A stretch of 5,674 nucleotides of DNA, from contig JADGHD010000353.1 in the NCBI GenBank assembly GCA_019689615.1, positions 1 through 5,674 of the forward strand. Direction: 5' to 3'. Source of the DNA: Frankia sp. GTDB lineage: Bacteria > Actinomycetota > Actinomycetes > Frankiales > Frankiaceae. Below the pieces are notes generated by a model. The model did not search any database, was not told the origin of the DNA, and saw nothing but the letters and a program-made list of their open reading frames with translations. Within the stretch, counting starts at the first letter, position 1. Each line of letters begins with the position of its first letter. The position numbers were made by a program, and so were the translations under genes. This document shows positions 1 through 5,673 of the stretch, in pieces.

Positions 1-2
1 CG

Positions 3-449
3 CGGGGGGGGGGGCGGGAGGAACTGCGGGCGTTCGGTGAGCGGCTGCGGGCGGCGGTCTCGGCCGACCCGGTGCCGGTGGCCGACGGCGTGTGGCTGAC
101 CGTGACCGTCTCCGTCGGGGCGGCGGCCTCGCCGCGGCCGACCGCCGACCTGACCGACCTCGTCGACCTCGCGGACCGGGCGCTGTACGCCGCGAAGGCG
201 GCCGGCAGGGACCGGGTCGTGGTCGCGAACGGGGACCCGGGCGCTGGCGCCCCGGCCGCGGCGGTCCTCCCGGCCGCCCCGGCCGTCGCCACCCGGGCCA
301 GCGCGGTACGTAACTGGGAGCCCAGGACGATGCTGCCCGCCCAGGGCGTGAGCCCGCTGCCGGTCGCCCTGCCGGCGACCCGGGCGTCCGGGCCGGCCTG
401 GCGCCCGGCCGCGGCGGGCGCGAGCCGCTGGCTGCCCAGGGTCGACTGA
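3..449 (+). CDS. GGDEF-domain protein (diguanylate cyclase-type), C-terminal fragment
   Basis: The frame is open from the left edge to TGA at 447-449, so the gene begins outside the window; about 148 residues are visible. Around 21-230 the translation gives a helix (EELRAFGERLRAAVS), then TVTVSVGAA, then DLADRALYAAKAAGRDRVVV. These match the last part of GGDEF domains: the strand with (S)xG, then the ADxALYxAKxxGR(N/D)xV signature. Such domains make cyclic di-GMP from two GTP. The GG(D/E)EF active-site loop itself would lie just left of the window, so catalytic competence cannot be judged. After the domain comes a tail of about 75 residues rich in Pro and Ala with no recognisable domain. A GTG at 72 is only an internal codon, because the conserved helix continues upstream of it. 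No co-transcribed partner is visible downstream. The family call is firm; activity is unknown. Confidence 0.88.
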   Translation, partial: RGGGREELRAFGERLRAAVSADPVPVADGVWLTVTVSVGAAASPRPTADLTDLVDLADRALYAAKAAGRDRVVVANGDPGAGAPAAAVLPAAPAVATRASAVRNWEPRTMLPAQGVSPLPVALPATRASGPAWRPAAAGASRWLPRVD

Positions 450-586
450 GCCAGACCTGTCCGCGGCCCTGGTTTGGCGGCCCGGCGCGCTGGGTCACGC
501 CGCGGCGGGACGCCATGGCCAGCCACCCACCGTCCGGTGCTCGGGGAGTGCCCAGGTGCCGGCCGCGGCCACGCCCGGGAGCGCGA

Positions 587-606
587 CACCCGGCCGGCGC
601 CGGGTG
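587..606. repeat. Inverted repeat, 8-bp stem with 4-base loop
   Basis: CACCCGGC (587-594) and GCCGGGTG (599-606) are perfect reverse complements separated by CGGC. As RNA this is a compact GC hairpin 137 bases after the GGDEF stop. No T-tract follows. It could belong to a terminator cluster for the GGDEF gene. Confidence 0.5.
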
Positions 607-626
607 GCTGTCGGGAACCGGACAGC
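607..626. repeat. Imperfect 20-bp palindrome
   Basis: GCTGTC (607-612) and GACAGC (621-626) are reverse complements, and GG (614-615) faces CC (618-619). The mismatched positions are 613/620 and the central AA. The symmetry looks like an operator half-site pair, but it could equally be a second hairpin in the row. It starts directly after the preceding repeat. Confidence 0.4.
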
Positions 627-633
627 GGGTCCG

Positions 634-651
634 CGCGTCAGACCTGACGCG
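634..651. repeat. Perfect 18-bp palindrome with 2-base centre
   Basis: CGCGTCAG (634-641), AC, CTGACGCG (644-651). The 8-base arms are exact reverse complements. As RNA the loop would open to four bases with a 7-bp stem. The tight spacing suits either a homodimer DNA-binding site or a hairpin. No promoter is obvious next to it. Confidence 0.5.
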
Positions 652-697
652 TATCGACCGGCCTGGGAGTGGGTAACAGACATCAAAAACACCGGAC

Positions 698-724
698 GCA
701 CCCGCGGTGATATCCCGTGGGTGC
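698..724. repeat. 10-bp stem-loop with one G-U pair
   Basis: GCACCCGCGG (698-707) can pair with CCGTGGGTGC (715-724) across the 7-base loop TGATATC. Nine pairs are Watson-Crick and one (704/718) is a G-U wobble. The wobble favours an RNA role over a DNA-binding site. It has no T-tract. It lies about 260 bases before the glycosyltransferase start, so it could be a distal terminator of the GGDEF transcript or part of a structured leader. Confidence 0.45.
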
Positions 725-827
725 TTGGCGTCTGGGCGTGACGGCGCGGTCACCGCCCCCGCGGCAGCCGACCACGCCGACGGGCATGGCGCCCGGGGTG
801 TGGTATTCACCGGGCCGGGCAGACCGG

Positions 828-856
828 GTGACGAATGACCGGCGCCCGGATACTTT
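828..856 (+). promoter_or_regulatory. Possible promoter for the glycosyltransferase gene
   Basis: GTGACG (828-833) matches four of six bases of the TTGACA -35 consensus. It is followed after exactly 17 bases by TACTTT (851-856), which fits the TANNNT form common in actinobacterial -10 boxes. Transcription would start near 863, giving a leader of about 124 bases. A weaker alternative is TTGTCA (871-876) with TACGCG (895-900). This is pattern matching only. Confidence 0.3.
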
Positions 857-986
857 GGCGTTCCTACCGGTTGTCACGGTGTCGCCGGCCCGGCTACGCG
901 GAGAAGGGACGACCGAAGGTCGACACCACCGGTCGGGCGGAGGGGGATGTTCACGCAGCGGACTTGGTCATGAGAGAGGGGCGTCC

Positions 987-2057
987 GTGCAAACGCTCGA
1001 TCCCACCACCCTCGACCTCGACGCGATCGAGGTGGACAGGCTGGCGAAGGGCATCACGCTGAGCCTGCTGATTCCCGCGCGAGGGCCGGAATCCGTCGGG
1101 ACGCTCGGGAACCTGATCGCAAAGGTCCGGGACCGGTGGATGCGGGACCGCAATGTCATCGACGAGATCGGGGTCGTCGTCGACCCGACCTCGGACGGTG
1201 ATGATCATGGGCTTCTCGAGATCGCCGAGGAGGCGGGGGCCAGCTGGGCGGTGCGCGGGGAGAACGTCCTGCCCCTGCATGCCGGCCCGGAGCCGGCCTC
1301 GTACGGCGGCAAGGCCGGGGCCATGCGCAGCCTCGCCTACCTGGCCTTCGGCAACCGGCTGATCTTCCACGACTCGGACCTGGAGAACTACGACCCGATG
1401 ACGGTCGGCCGGCTCGCCGCCGCCGCCACGTCGGACTCCTCGCTGATGTTCGTGAACGGCAGCTCGCCCCGGCTCACCGGCGGCGGGCAGCCCGGCGGGC
1501 GGACCACCGAGATGCTGCGATCGCTCTACTCGAAGCAACTGTCGCGTTACGTGCCGGACATCACGCGGACAATCCAGCCGTTGATCGGTGAGTTCGTCCT
1601 CGACGCCGACGTGTTCGCCGCGCTCGCGTTCTCCCGCGGTTACGGCGTGGAGACGTCGGTGAAGGTGCTCGCCATGGACCTGCTGTCGCCCGAGGAATGC
1701 GCCCAGGTGGAACTGCCGATCAAATACCAGGCCGGGCAGCATTACCATGACCTGGTCAAGCAGTTCCATGAGATTAGTTTCACAGTCGACGTGCTGGAGG
1801 CATACTTCCAGCGGCGCACGGTCGATCCGCAGGTCGCCATCTGGGAGATCGCGGAGGACTACGAGCTGTTGTTCCCCGGGCGCACCTATCCGCTGCGCCG
1901 CCCGCCGGGCTACGACGCCGAGGACTTCATGCCGCGGCTCGGCTTCTACCGGCCGCTGGCGACCTCGCCGGCCTACCAGGCGCGCCTGCCGGAGATCAGG
2001 GCAGCCCGGGGAGCGGCCCTGGACCGGCTCAGCCACAAGATGCGGACCTCCGCCTGA
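987..2057 (+). CDS. GT-A glycosyltransferase, GpgS-like (family GT81/GT2)
   Basis: The predicted enzyme has 356 residues and no signal peptide or membrane segment. It probably transfers a sugar from a nucleotide-sugar to a small acceptor in the cytosol. Motifs follow the glucosyl-3-phosphoglycerate synthase order: LLIPARG near residues 27-33, VVVDPTSD near 63-70 (nucleotide pocket), GGK at 107-109, the metal-binding DSD at 129-131, GGRTTE near 170-175 (acceptor side in GpgS) and GYGVE at 218-222. GpgS makes glucosyl-3-phosphoglycerate, precursor of glucosylglycerate and, in mycobacteria, of methylglucose lipopolysaccharides. I chose GTG at 987 because AGAGAGGGG (973-981) lies five bases upstream and the family N-terminus follows; an in-frame extension back to 717 does not look coding. 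Odd: KYQAGQHYH (246-254) replaces the R-x-H-R-N segment of mycobacterial GpgS. No phosphatase gene is adjacent. Fold and family are firm; donor and acceptor are inferred. Confidence 0.8.
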   Translation: MQTLDPTTLDLDAIEVDRLAKGITLSLLIPARGPESVGTLGNLIAKVRDRWMRDRNVIDEIGVVVDPTSDGDDHGLLEIAEEAGASWAVRGENVLPLHAGPEPASYGGKAGAMRSLAYLAFGNRLIFHDSDLENYDPMTVGRLAAAATSDSSLMFVNGSSPRLTGGGQPGGRTTEMLRSLYSKQLSRYVPDITRTIQPLIGEFVLDADVFAALAFSRGYGVETSVKVLAMDLLSPEECAQVELPIKYQAGQHYHDLVKQFHEISFTVDVLEAYFQRRTVDPQVAIWEIAEDYELLFPGRTYPLRRPPGYDAEDFMPRLGFYRPLATSPAYQARLPEIRAARGAALDRLSHKMRTSA

Positions 2058-2066
2058 CCGCCGCTG

Positions 2067-2083
2067 CTGGCCGGCCCGGCCAG
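2067..2083 (+). terminator. Candidate hairpin terminator after the glycosyltransferase gene
   Basis: CTGGCCG (2067-2073) and CGGCCAG (2077-2083) are perfect 7-base arms around a 3-base loop, starting ten bases after the TGA. No T-run follows, which is common for terminator-like hairpins in GC-rich actinobacteria. The symmetric stem could also serve the convergent tetR transcript. Confidence 0.4.
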
Positions 2084-2100
2084 GAACCCGCCGTGGCCCG

Positions 2101-2120
2101 GGGACGGGCACGCGTGTCCC
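2101..2120 (-). terminator. Weak hairpin downstream of tetR
   Basis: GGGAC (2101-2105) and GTCCC (2116-2120) can pair around a loop that contains the palindrome CACGCGTG (2109-2116). It lies 41 bases past the tetR stop codon and could end that transcript. The stem is short and GC-rich DNA forms such pairs by chance. Confidence 0.22.
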
Positions 2121-2161
2121 GGCCCCGGCCGGCCTGCCCGCGCCCGTGATCGCCGTCGGCC

Positions 2162-2965
2162 TCAGGCGGCGGGGGCCGGGCCCTCGTGCTCCGGGGTGAT
2201 GGGGGGCTGGTCGGTGCCCGGCAGCGCGGTGGGCGCCATGACCGCCGCGATGTCGATCGAGGGCTGGTAGCCGATGCGCACCAGCACGTTGAGCATCTGC
2301 ATGTCGTAGAGATCGTCGAAGTCGGTGATCTGCGGCGGGAAGTGGCCGAACAACTCCAGCGACAGCGCGCCGTGCAGGGAGGTCCAGACGCTCAGGCAGG
2401 CCGCCAGCGCAGCCGGCGAGATCGGGACGCCCTCGGCCTGGCCCCAGGCGACCAGCTCCTCCCGCAGCTCCGGCTGCAGCTGCGCCTCGAGGTGGGAGGT
2501 GTCGACGCAGCCGCAGGCGACCTGGTCGGCCATGCACCGGAACAGCACGGCCAGGGCGCGGCGCATCTCAGCGCCGCAGCGGGCCGACTTGACGTCGACG
2601 TCGAGCGTCCGCGGGCCGAACAGCAGCGTGTACTCCACCTGGTGGCGGAGCGCCCAGTGCCGGTAGGCCCTGGCCAGCGCCAGCCAGCGGCGGGCGCCGC
2701 TCGGCTCGTGCGCGGTCAGCGCCTCGCTCGCCTCCAGCTCGTCGGCCAGCGAGCTGAACGCGTCCGCGCACAGCTCGCGCACCAGCTCGTCGTGGCTGTC
2801 GAAGTACCGGTAGAGGGCCGACGGGGTCAGGCCCATGGCCCGGGCGACGCCGCGCAGCGAGATCGAGGACAGCCCGTGCTCGGCCAGCTGGGCACGGGCC
2901 GTCTCCTTGATCTCCTCGATCGTCGCCGCCCGCAGGCGCTCCCGTCGAGGCGCAGGCGTGTTCAT
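2162..2965 (-). CDS. TetR-family transcriptional repressor (WHG-type C-terminal domain)
   Basis: The product is 267 residues. Residues 10-60 form a TetR DNA-binding domain: IEEIKETARAQLAEHGL, then the helix-turn-helix SLRGVARAMGLTPSALYRYF (36-55), with recognition helix near 46-52, then DSHDELV. Residues from about 94 (WLALARAYRHWALRH, then YTLLFGPR) resemble the WHG-type ligand-binding and dimerisation domain of TetR regulators. The tail after about 245 is Pro/Ala-rich. Several ATGs are possible. I chose 2965 because CCTCCC on the plus strand (2975-2980; GGGAGG in the mRNA) sits nine bases upstream, while the ATG at 2974 abuts that ribosome-binding site. Starts further out (to 3145) would run through the control region into mmpL. 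Divergence from the exporter gene, with palindromes between them, suggests it represses that gene and perhaps itself, and is released by a hydrophobic ligand. The ligand is unknown. Confidence 0.9.
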   Translation of the reverse strand: MNTPAPRRERLRAATIEEIKETARAQLAEHGLSSISLRGVARAMGLTPSALYRYFDSHDELVRELCADAFSSLADELEASEALTAHEPSGARRWLALARAYRHWALRHQVEYTLLFGPRTLDVDVKSARCGAEMRRALAVLFRCMADQVACGCVDTSHLEAQLQPELREELVAWGQAEGVPISPAALAACLSVWTSLHGALSLELFGHFPPQITDFDDLYDMQMLNVLVRIGYQPSIDIAAVMAPTALPGTDQPPITPEHEGPAPAA

Positions 2966-2986
2966 CCGGGTCATCCTCCCAGCCAC

Positions 2987-3015
2987 AATCTGTGCGGCCA
3001 ACCACCCACTGTCGG
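2987..3015 (-). promoter_or_regulatory. Possible tetR promoter
   Basis: Read on the minus strand: CCGACA (3015-3010) as -35, a 17-base spacer, and CAGATT (2992-2987) as -10. Its -35 lies inside the palindrome at 3008-3027, which would allow autoregulation. The predicted transcription start (about 2980) is very close to the ribosome-binding site at 2980-2975, which lowers confidence. Confidence 0.25.
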
Positions 3016-3027
3016 CTGACCGACAGT
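3008..3027. promoter_or_regulatory. Perfect inverted repeat, candidate TetR operator 1
   Basis: ACTGTCGG (3008-3015), CTGA, CCGACAGT (3020-3027). The 8-base arms are exact reverse complements, typical of a homodimer binding site. It covers the predicted tetR -35 box and lies just upstream of the mmpL -35. Its centre is 41 bp, close to four helical turns, from the centre of the second palindrome. Confidence 0.6.
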
Positions 3028-3042
3028 TTCGCCGATCGTCTC

Positions 3043-3071
3043 TTGACATCGTTCTCGACAGAGAACAATGT
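3043..3071 (+). promoter_or_regulatory. Predicted mmpL promoter
   Basis: A consensus -35 TTGACA (3043-3048) is followed after 17 bases by CAATGT (3066-3071), which keeps the key A at position 2 and T at position 6 of a -10 box. Transcription would start near 3078, leaving a leader of about 28 bases with the ribosome-binding site in place. The -35 is strong; the -10 is weak. Confidence 0.5.
3046..3071. promoter_or_regulatory. 26-bp inverted repeat over the mmpL promoter, candidate TetR operator 2
   Basis: GTTCTC (3051-3056), GACA, GAGAAC (3061-3066) form a perfect core. Outer ACAT (3046-3049) and ATGT (3068-3071) extend the symmetry, with one mismatch at 3050/3067, giving 10 of 11 paired positions per arm. 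The element runs from the 3' half of the -35 box to the end of the -10 box, so a bound dimer would block RNA polymerase. GAACA (3063-3067) and TGTTC (3069-3073) form a further overlapping palindrome. Confidence 0.68.
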
Positions 3072-3095
3072 TCACGTACGAGACTGTAGCTCTCT

Positions 3096-3100
3096 GGAGG
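3096..3100 (+). promoter_or_regulatory. Ribosome-binding site deciding the mmpL start
   Basis: GGAGG at 3096-3100 is five bases before GTG at 3106. It supports that start over in-frame upstream codons, which would lie in the operator region. Confidence 0.75.
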
Positions 3101-3105
3101 CATCG

Positions 3106-5436
3106 GTGTTCGCTCGTCTCGCGGACCGACTTCCCGGTCGGCCACGCCTGGTCCTCGGCCTGACCCTTGTCTTCGTCGTGGTGGCGATGGCGCTGGGGAT
3201 GGGAGCGTTCGGCAAGCTGCAGGCAGAAGGCTTCGACGACCCCGGCTCCGAGGCCTCCCGGGCGCGCGCGGCGATCGAGGAGCGGTTCGGCGGCGCGCCC
3301 GACCTGCTCCTGCTGGTCACGGCACGCGACGGGAACGTCGACGACCCGGCGGTCGCCGACGCCGGCCGGGCGCTGACCGGGGAGCTCGCGGCCACCCCCG
3401 GGGTCACCGACGTGGCGTCCTACTGGACCGGCGCCGGCCCGGCGCTGCGCTCGGCGGACGGCGGTGACGCGCTGATCGTCGGCAGCATCGCCGACCCGGA
3501 CCTGGAGCCCGACATCGTCGCGAAGTACGAGGAGATGGCGGACAACCCCGGCGACGGGCCGGTCACGGTACGCCCGGGCGGGGCCGCGACCGTTGGTGAG
3601 GACGTCAACAGGACGGTCAGCGCCGACCTGGCCACCGCCGAGTCGATCGCGATCCCGGTGACCATGGTGCTGCTGGTGATCGTGTTCGGCGGGCTGGCCG
3701 CCGCCGCGCTGCCGCTGTTCGTCGGGCTGATCGGGATCGTCGGCGGGTTCGCGGCGCTGTCGGTGGTCGCCGAGGCCACCGATGTCTCCGTGTTCGCCAT
3801 CAACCTGGCCACGTCGATGGGGCTTGGCCTGGGCATCGACTACGCGCTGCTGATGGTCAGCCGGTTCCGGGAGGAGCTGGCCACGGGCAGGGACAGGCGG
3901 GCGGCCGCCGCAGCGACCGTGCGCACCGCCGGGCGGACGATCCTGTTCAGCGGCGCCACCGTGATGGTCGCGCTGGCCGTGATGCTGGTCTTCCCGCCGT
4001 ACTTCCTGAAGTCGATGGCCTACGCCGGGATCGCGGTCACCGCGGTCACCATGCTCACCGCCGTGCTCGCGCTGCCGGCCGTGCTCGTGCTCCTGGGCGA
4101 GCGGGTGAACTCGCTGCGCGTGGGCGGGCTGATCGGGCTGTTCCGGCGCCGCCGGGCCCGGGCGGCGGCCGCGGCCGGCGCCGGCACGGGCGACGCCCGG
4201 GTGCCGCGGGAGGCGGTCGAGTCGCCGTTCTGGCGGCGGGTGGCCGGCGTGGTGATGCGCCGCCCGCTGCTCACCGGGCTGCCGGTGGTGGGGCTGCTGC
4301 TGGTGCTGGCGACGCCGGTGCTGCACATCGACTTCGCCATCCCCGACGACCGGGTGCTGCCGACCTCGGCCTCCAGCCGGGCCGTTGGCGACGCCATCCG
4401 CGAGGAGTTCGGCTCCAACCTGGGCGGCGCGGTGGAGGTGTTCGTCGACGGGACCGCCGACCCGGCCACGATCGCGCCGTACGCGGCCGAGCTGTCCGAG
4501 CAGCCGGGCGTGGACCGGGTCGACAGCGTCGCCGGGCTGTTCCAGGACGGCGCGCTGGCCGAGCCGCCCGGGCCGGCCGCGGCCCGGTTCGCCGCAGACG
4601 GGGCGACCTACCTGCAGGTCGTGCCGTCGGTCGAGCCGGTCTCCGACGAGGGCCGTGACCTGGTCCTGGCGCTGCGGGAGGTGCCGGCGCCGGAGGGCAC
4701 CGAGGCGCTCGTCGGCGGCCAGCCGGCCTTCTTCGTCGACATCCTGGACGCGATGTCGAGCCGGCTGCCGCTGGCCATCGGGCTGATCGCGCTCGCCACG
4801 TTCGTGCTGCTGTTCCTGTTCACCGGCAGCGTCGTGCTGCCGGTGAAGGCGATCGTGCTCAACGGCCTGGTGCTGGGCGCGGTCCTCGGGGTGTCGGTCT
4901 GGGTCTTCGAGGACGGCCACCTGTCCGGCCTGCTCGGGTTCACCCCGGGCCCGCTCGACACGTCCATGCCGGTGCTGCTGTTCTGCATCGCGTTCGGCCT
5001 GTCGATGGACTACGAGGTGTTCCTGCTCTCCCGGATCAAGGAGGAGCACGACGCCGGGGCGGCGAACGCCGAGGCGGTCTCGACCGGGCTCGCCAGGACC
5101 GGGCGGATCGTCACCGCCGCCGCGCTGCTGCTGGCCGTCACCTTCGCCGCGTTCACCACCAGCTCGGTGCGGTTCATGCAGATGTTCGGCCTGGCGACCG
5201 CCCTGGCCATCCTGCTCGACGCGACGCTCGTCCGGGGCGTGCTGGTGCCCGCGTTCATGCGGATCGCCGGCCGGGCCAACTGGTGGTCCCCGGCCCCGCT
5301 GCGTCGCCTGCACGCCCGGATCGGCATCTCCGATGCGCCCTCCGCCCCGGCGGCGGCCGCGTCGGTGCCCCGCCAGGAAGGGGCCGACGGCCAGGGCAGC
5401 CCGGCCGCCGAGCCCGCATCGACCAGCGCGCCCTGA
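3106..5436 (+). CDS. MMPL-family (RND superfamily) membrane transporter
   Basis: The product is 776 residues and appears complete. It has the duplicated 12-helix RND layout: TM1 near residues 14-36; an extracytoplasmic domain to about 180; TM2-TM6 between about 183 and 330; a basic, Ala-rich cytoplasmic linker near 343-385; TM7 near 387-405; a second outer domain to about 550; TM8-TM12 between about 556 and 715; and a Pro/Ala/Ser tail to 776. The proton-relay Asp-Tyr pairs of this family are present in both halves: GLGIDY (D245, Y246) in TM4 and GLSMDY (D635, Y636) in TM10. Each is followed by a charged segment (SRFREEL and SRIKEEHD). MMPL proteins use the proton gradient to export lipids, lipid-linked metabolites or drugs across the inner membrane. 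GTG at 3106 follows GGAGG and begins a short cytoplasmic N-terminus before TM1. The divergent tetR and palindromic promoter suggest ligand-induced expression. The substrate cannot be told from sequence. Confidence 0.94.
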   Translation: MFARLADRLPGRPRLVLGLTLVFVVVAMALGMGAFGKLQAEGFDDPGSEASRARAAIEERFGGAPDLLLLVTARDGNVDDPAVADAGRALTGELAATPGVTDVASYWTGAGPALRSADGGDALIVGSIADPDLEPDIVAKYEEMADNPGDGPVTVRPGGAATVGEDVNRTVSADLATAESIAIPVTMVLLVIVFGGLAAAALPLFVGLIGIVGGFAALSVVAEATDVSVFAINLATSMGLGLGIDYALLMVSRFREELATGRDRRAAAAATVRTAGRTILFSGATVMVALAVMLVFPPYFLKSMAYAGIAVTAVTMLTAVLALPAVLVLLGERVNSLRVGGLIGLFRRRRARAAAAAGAGTGDARVPREAVESPFWRRVAGVVMRRPLLTGLPVVGLLLVLATPVLHIDFAIPDDRVLPTSASSRAVGDAIREEFGSNLGGAVEVFVDGTADPATIAPYAAELSEQPGVDRVDSVAGLFQDGALAEPPGPAAARFAADGATYLQVVPSVEPVSDEGRDLVLALREVPAPEGTEALVGGQPAFFVDILDAMSSRLPLAIGLIALATFVLLFLFTGSVVLPVKAIVLNGLVLGAVLGVSVWVFEDGHLSGLLGFTPGPLDTSMPVLLFCIAFGLSMDYEVFLLSRIKEEHDAGAANAEAVSTGLARTGRIVTAAALLLAVTFAAFTTSSVRFMQMFGLATALAILLDATLVRGVLVPAFMRIAGRANWWSPAPLRRLHARIGISDAPSAPAAAASVPRQEGADGQGSPAAEPASTSAP

Positions 5437-5458
5437 CCCGCCGGACGCCTTGGTCGCC

Positions 5459-5492
5459 GAGCCGGCGCCCCCATGCCCGGGGGCGCCGGCTC
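5459..5492. terminator. Bidirectional hairpin terminator between convergent genes
   Basis: GAGCCGGCGCCCCC (5459-5472) and GGGGGCGCCGGCTC (5479-5492) are perfect 14-base arms around a 6-base loop. It begins 22 bases after the mmpL stop. Its right arm includes two bases of the stop codon of the convergent glutamine synthetase-like gene. There is no T-tract on the mmpL side. The long GC stem and its position favour a shared terminator. Confidence 0.72.
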
Positions 5493-5673
5493 AGGCACGT
5501 TCGAAGCCGCGCCGGCGCTCCCAGTCGGTGACCGCGGCCCGGTGGGCGGCCAGCTCGACGTCGGCGGCGTGGGCGAGGTGGTCGACGACGTCGTCGCCGA
5601 ACGCGGCGCGGGCCACGGCGCTGGACCGCCAGGCCGCGACCGCCTCGTCGAGGGTGGCGGGCAGGCGGGGGAT
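5491..5673 (-). CDS. Glutamine synthetase-family protein, C-terminal fragment
   Basis: Minus-strand translation from the right edge is open for 60 residues to TGA (plus-strand TCA at 5491-5493); the gene starts outside the window. Visible segments are LPATLDEAVAAW, ARAAFGDDVVDHL and AAVTDWERRRGFERA. This is the closing pattern of glutamine synthetase-family enzymes: LPxxLxEAl, then a segment with FGxxvvxhy, then E-x(5-7)-VTxWExxRyxE. The family ligates ammonia or amines to the gamma-carboxyl of glutamate using ATP. The active site is outside the window, so true glutamine synthetase cannot be told from a gamma-glutamyl-polyamine or other GlnA-like ligase. The gene is convergent with mmpL and shares its terminator hairpin; nothing else links the two. 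Confidence 0.82.
   Translation of the reverse strand: MPRLPATLDEAVAAWRSSAVARAAFGDDVVDHLAHAADVELAAHRAAVTDWERRRGFERA

Larger units (their letters stand above)
450..986. other. 537-base intergenic region with inverted repeats
   Basis: I see no convincing gene here. Short frames exist on both strands, but they have erratic codon use, many Arg/Pro/Gly runs and no ribosome-binding site with a plausible start. The left part (587-651) holds three consecutive inverted repeats, and 698-724 holds a fourth; these are listed separately. The stretch 671-692 is less GC-rich than its surroundings. A possible promoter for the glycosyltransferase gene lies at 828-856. I looked for cyclic di-GMP and cyclic di-AMP riboswitch motifs because of the upstream GGDEF gene and recognised none. 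Confidence 0.6.

Noticed and set aside
556..877. Short ORFs in the intergenic region on both strands
   Set aside because: Codon composition is not that of the neighbouring genes, they overlap the inverted repeats, and none has a convincing start.
717..986. N-terminal extension of the glycosyltransferase in the same frame
   Set aside because: The extra 90 residues do not resemble the family, codon use is unlike the gene body, and GTG at 987 has a good ribosome-binding site.
450..986. Cyclic di-nucleotide riboswitch before the glycosyltransferase gene
   Set aside because: The upstream GGDEF gene made this worth checking, but I recognised none of the conserved core motifs of the known classes. 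Only unclassified hairpins are present.
835..1062. Small ORF overlapping the start of the glycosyltransferase gene
   Set aside because: It has no ribosome-binding site of note, an Arg/Ser/Pro-rich shadow-like translation after 987, and no recognisable motif.
951..2537. Long minus-strand open frame opposite the glycosyltransferase gene
   Set aside because: Its translation is Arg/Gly/Pro/His-rich with no family motif, and it overlaps two well-supported genes. It is a by-product of high-GC codon use.
2966..3145. Upstream start codons for tetR
   Set aside because: They would extend the protein through both palindromes and into mmpL. The ATG at 2965 has GGGAGG nine bases upstream, and the TetR domain begins within ten residues of it.
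2971..5313. Very long minus-strand open frame (780 residues) opposite mmpL
   Set aside because: The product is low-complexity, rich in Gln, His, Arg, Gly and Asp, and has no domain. The plus-strand MMPL protein explains the conservation pattern and has a ribosome-binding site and promoter.
3106..5673. Transporter and glutamine synthetase-like gene as one pathway
   Set aside because: The two genes are convergent with a terminator between them, so there is no operon evidence and no shared chemistry visible.
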